A stretch of 7,154 nt of DNA from Deltaproteobacteria bacterium. GTDB taxonomy: Bacteria; UBA10199; GCA-002796325; JACPFF01. The stretch lies in contig JACPFF010000028.1 of the NCBI GenBank assembly GCA_016183065.1, positions 1 through 7,154 on the forward strand, written 5' to 3'. Each line of letters starts with the position of its first letter. Position 1 is the stretch's first letter. Both the position numbers and the translations under genes were made by a program. This document shows, piece after piece, positions 4,816 to 7,154 of the stretch. Below the pieces are notes generated by a model. The model was not told where the DNA came from, ran no database searches, and was given only the letters and a program-made list of their open reading frames with translations.

Positions 4816-6435
4816 CTACCGCTGCCGCTCGAGGCGAAGCGGATGGATTGCCACCGGCTGCGGCGTTTGCATCGTCAGCATGGCCGCCTCCGGTTCCGCG
4901 GCGATGGTCGCCAGCGGCGTGTGCATGGCCTGGCAGAAGAATTGCCAGTGGAGCCACTCGGCGGTGGTCGGAGGCGGGGCATCGGGATGGCGCAGGGCGA
5001 TGAAGACCCCGTGAAAGGCCGGGGTACTGGTCGGATAGCGCCAGGCATAGACCGGGATAACGGCGACCCCGACCTCGCGGTGAAGGACAGTGCGGACGAT
5101 CCGGTGGATCGGATTGGTCCCGTCCTTGGGGGCGATAAAGCGCGGCCCGCCGTCAAGGACGGCGACTTGCGCGAGGAGGAGGGAGGCATAGCTCTCGGCT
5201 TCGTCGAGCGAGTGTTCCAGTGCATCGGTGAGGAAAAATCGGCCATGGTCCCGATAACCGGCAAAGAGGGTCACAATCGTGTCCCGTCGGACGCACTGGT
5301 GGTGAAGGTGTTGGAGCATCCCGCGCACCGAATGCCACCAGCCGTTCTCCAGCGCGGACTGGCTCAAGCTCAAGGCCGAGGTCTGTGTGGAGGTGTCGAT
5401 CTCCTGCACCGTGGTTTTATCCACGGCCTGGCTGAGGCGCTTCTTGAGGGCATACGGATGCCACGCCGGATCGGGCGGGGTGAGGCCGAGGCGGGTAATC
5501 AGCGCCGCGAGCCATCCGACGAGTTCCATCAATTGATAAACCGTCGCGGGCCGATCGACCTGGGCACGAAGGCGATGCGGTGGCGGCAACCACGGAATCG
5601 CGTCTCGGGTGAGACGCGGCACATGACCGTGCCACGGGGTCTCGTGTGTGGAGGGTCTTCGGCGTAGTGGGACGGCGATGGGGACGGCGTCGGTCACGCG
5701 CGCGACATGCGTAGAGAGAAAGAGATTACGATACCACTCGAGTGGCGTGGGCGGCGGCAACAGGCGGGAACGGCGGATGACCAGCACGCCGATCAGTGCT
5801 GAGGCGATGTCGACGCGCCACTGATAGAGCGGGAGGCAATAGATCGCATCCTCGCCGGGAAACGCGCGACGGGCCATGGTCCAGAGGGTGGGATGCGTAT
5901 CATCCGCCGTGGTGATCTCGACCGGGACTCCGAGCATGGCCGTCGCCTGTGCGAGGACGGACGCGGCCAGCGCCTCTTCCGGTGTAAGGGTGTGGTCGTC
6001 TCGGGATCGTGTCGCTGTGGGGCCGAGCAGCTGTTCCGGATGCACGTGCCATGTGCCATCGGCGGCGGGAATAACCACGACGATATCGTCGGCCTCGAAG
6101 GCCGCGAGGACCTGTTGGAGGGTGGCGGAGAGCCGGGTCTGCACGGGGAGGTCCGCCGGCCGCCGCAGTCGAGCCGGGGTCGAGGCTATGCAAAGGCTCA
6201 GGAGATCTTGGGTTGGCGCTGGATCGGGCGCTGTCGTGTCGCAGGCGAGTTCCTGCCGCAATGTGGTGGCGAGCCACCGCCGTCCCAGAGCGGCCGGTGG
6301 TTGCGGGAGTCCGTTCTGATGGATCTTCGCCTGCAATTGTGCCGCGACAGCCTGCAAGGAATCGATGGTGGGCGGTGACGGATCGGTCAAGGCGACATCA
6401 GTCACGAGCGCTGGAAGGGGTGTGCGTTGATCCAT
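4816..6435 (-). CDS. Tandem GAF-like-domain protein, 539 residues
   Basis: The protein appears to be two copies of one alpha/beta unit with GAF-like layout. Unit 1 spans about residues 103-250 and unit 2 about 368-515. Key matching segments are PLYQWR (202-207) with PVYAWR (461-466), GVLVI (216-220) with GVFIA (476-480), and PPPTPLEW (227-234) with PPPTTAEW (487-494). Each unit starts with a helix leading into a strand (DIVVVIPAADG, 117-127; DTIVTLFAGYRDHG, 385-398). GAF domains usually bind small ligands or mediate dimerisation; no ligand or catalytic output domain is visible. Residues 1-100 and 250-295 are Pro-rich linkers, and 298-345 is probably helical. There is no signal peptide. The ATG at 6435 has GAGG six bases upstream and lies three bases after the stop of the preceding gene, so the two are co-transcribed. 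Its last 86 codons are duplicated at 2017-2277. GAF assignment is by pattern; the internal duplication is firmer. Confidence 0.82.
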   Translation of the reverse strand: MDQRTPLPALVTDVALTDPSPPTIDSLQAVAAQLQAKIHQNGLPQPPAALGRRWLATTLRQELACDTTAPDPAPTQDLLSLCIASTPARLRRPADLPVQTRLSATLQQVLAAFEADDIVVVIPAADGTWHVHPEQLLGPTATRSRDDHTLTPEEALAASVLAQATAMLGVPVEITTADDTHPTLWTMARRAFPGEDAIYCLPLYQWRVDIASALIGVLVIRRSRLLPPPTPLEWYRNLFLSTHVARVTDAVPIAVPLRRRPSTHETPWHGHVPRLTRDAIPWLPPPHRLRAQVDRPATVYQLMELVGWLAALITRLGLTPPDPAWHPYALKKRLSQAVDKTTVQEIDTSTQTSALSLSQSALENGWWHSVRGMLQHLHHQCVRRDTIVTLFAGYRDHGRFFLTDALEHSLDEAESYASLLLAQVAVLDGGPRFIAPKDGTNPIHRIVRTVLHREVGVAVIPVYAWRYPTSTPAFHGVFIALRHPDAPPPTTAEWLHWQFFCQAMHTPLATIAAEPEAAMLTMQTPQPVAIHPLRLERQR

Positions 6436-6438
6436 GGA

Positions 6439-7154
6439 TTACCTCGCAGTCCGAAACATGAGGGTGCATCCCCCCACCGGGCCGACCCCGCCGATGCCGC
6501 TTCCGAGACCGTCGGCCCCGTCACCGGTCACGGCCGTAATCACGCCCGGTTTTTCCGTTCCACCGCTGCTGTTGGCCGGGGTCTCGACATACTCAAGCCC
6601 GGGATCGCCGATCGGGAGGCCGGGGTCGAATGGCGCAGTCGCTGCGTCGAACGTCTCCGTCTGTGCGATGGTCGTTTCGGTGCTCTCGTCGCCCGGAAGG
6701 ATGGTGCCTGCATCGGACCCTGCGGGGACGATGGTGGTGTCATCCACTCCAGCGACAATCGGGACCGGGAGATCGACGAGCGGGCCGGCGGCGCTGATCA
6801 TGTCCGCCAGACTCTGGAGTGTGATCGGCGTCTCGAGAATGGTAAACGGGCCGGTGCCGCTCAGGCCGAAGAGCTGGATGAGTTTGGACGGGTGCAAAGC
6901 AAGGGGGTGCTGCGCCTCATCGAGTTGACACTGGAACCCGCAGGTGCCGGCGGGGAGGGGGAAGCCGTCGGTCGCGGGGTCGCCACCGGCGGGGACGACC
7001 AGGGCCGCGCGGGGGAAGGGAGCGACGGGGCAGAGGCTGTCGTGCTGCCACAGGTTGGTGTCGTTCTTCTCTACGGGTTGTCCATACAGCAGCAGGTCGG
7101 CGGTCGTCCCTTCACAATAGCGGGCGGGGAGGACGCCGCCCACAGACGTGATCT
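6439..7154 (-). CDS. Partial Gly-rich, Cys-containing protein, probably exported (5' end outside window)
   Basis: The frame stays open to the window edge, so the start is missing; a GTG at 7143 is internal or at best an alternative start. About 238 residues are visible and their family is unknown. Counting from that GTG, cysteines lie at 10, 38, 68, 72 and 226, with C68-G-F-Q-C72 as a close pair. Residues about 125-195 are acidic and rich in Thr, Pro, Asp and Gly without charge clusters, typical of extended extracellular linkers. The tail is Gly-rich and ends GGCTLMFRTAR, with one Cys nine residues from the end. The composition suggests a secreted or surface protein, but the signal peptide, if any, is off the window. 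The TAA (6439-6441) sits between the ribosome binding site and ATG of the GAF-like gene, so translation is probably coupled. Confidence 0.75.
   Translation of the reverse strand, partial: ITSVGGVLPARYCEGTTADLLLYGQPVEKNDTNLWQHDSLCPVAPFPRAALVVPAGGDPATDGFPLPAGTCGFQCQLDEAQHPLALHPSKLIQLFGLSGTGPFTILETPITLQSLADMISAAGPLVDLPVPIVAGVDDTTIVPAGSDAGTILPGDESTETTIAQTETFDAATAPFDPGLPIGDPGLEYVETPANSSGGTEKPGVITAVTGDGADGLGSGIGGVGPVGGCTLMFRTAR
6442..6445 (-). promoter_or_regulatory. Ribosome binding site of the GAF-like gene, overlapping the upstream gene's end
   Basis: GAGG on the minus strand lies in the last codons of the upstream gene, six bases before the ATG at 6435, with that gene's TAA in between. This layout favours translational coupling. 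Confidence 0.65.

Larger units (their letters stand above)
4703..5076. repeat. Right copy of 374-bp direct repeat
   Basis: This copy is part of an intact locus. It comprises codons 454 to stop of the GAF-like gene (4816-5076) plus its 3' spacer (4703-4815). Eleven single-base differences separate it from 1904-2277. The two copies bracket 2425 bp (2278-4702) that hold the TIKI-like and 287-residue genes. Confidence 0.97.

Noticed and set aside
1904-5076. CRISPR array or insertion sequence
   Set aside because: There are only two long copies, no short spaced repeats, no terminal inverted repeats at the repeat ends and no transposase frame.
4843-5667. Long plus-strand reading frame (274 codons) opposite the GAF-like gene
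   Set aside because: It is a GC-rich antisense shadow: Arg/Gly-rich composition, no ribosome binding site, and the minus-strand frame shows conserved duplicated domains and silent-only changes.
5893-6378. Plus-strand frame of 161 codons, plus nearby antisense frames
   Set aside because: Arg- and Gly-rich product typical of antisense frames in GC-rich DNA; the coding signal lies on the minus strand.

Overview
The window is a bacterial accessory region. Almost all genes lie on the minus strand, and one foreign-looking gene lies on the plus strand. GC content is uneven. By rough counts of single 60-base lines it is about 65-68% in the right half, near 55% in the left genes, and about 45-55% in the plus-strand gene and its leader. 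Shine-Dalgarno sites precede several starts, so the host is a bacterium. No rRNA, tRNA, core gene or diagnostic family is present, so I cannot name a phylum.

In the direction of minus-strand transcription (right to left) the layout is as follows. (1) 7154-6439 is the 3' part of a cysteine-containing, probably exported protein with a Gly-rich tail. (2) 6435-4816 is a 539-residue protein with two GAF-like halves, three bases after gene 1. (3) 4654-3791 is a 287-residue unknown protein. (4) 2492-3736 on the plus strand is a 414-residue protein with TIKI/ChaN-like motifs and lower GC. (5) 2313-2017 is a severed copy of the last 86 codons of the GAF-like gene. (6) 1852-1343 is a 169-residue unknown protein. 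(7) 1250-105 is a 381-residue protein that looks like a catalytically dead transglutaminase-like fold behind an EF-hand-like loop.

The organising feature is a 374-bp direct repeat (1904-2277 and 4703-5076, constant offset 2799, 11 differences, no gaps). It holds the 3' end of the GAF-like gene, its downstream spacer and a possible promoter. In both places it ends about 50 bp before a gene whose product begins MAPI and shares a 26-residue N-terminal module with a conserved Cys23. The locus therefore appears to contain two copies of one unit, 'GAF-like gene, spacer/promoter, MAPI-type gene'. The unit at 4654-6435 is complete. The left unit has lost most of its GAF-like gene at a sharp breakpoint (2277/2278) beside an inverted repeat. 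All five differences in the duplicated coding part are silent, so both copies were probably parts of working genes for some time after duplication.

How the products cooperate is not visible in the sequence. My best reading is a modular, duplicating gene family of unknown function with an acquired TIKI-like gene inside it. The MAPI family and its pairing with a tandem-GAF-like protein are the best candidates for something undescribed.
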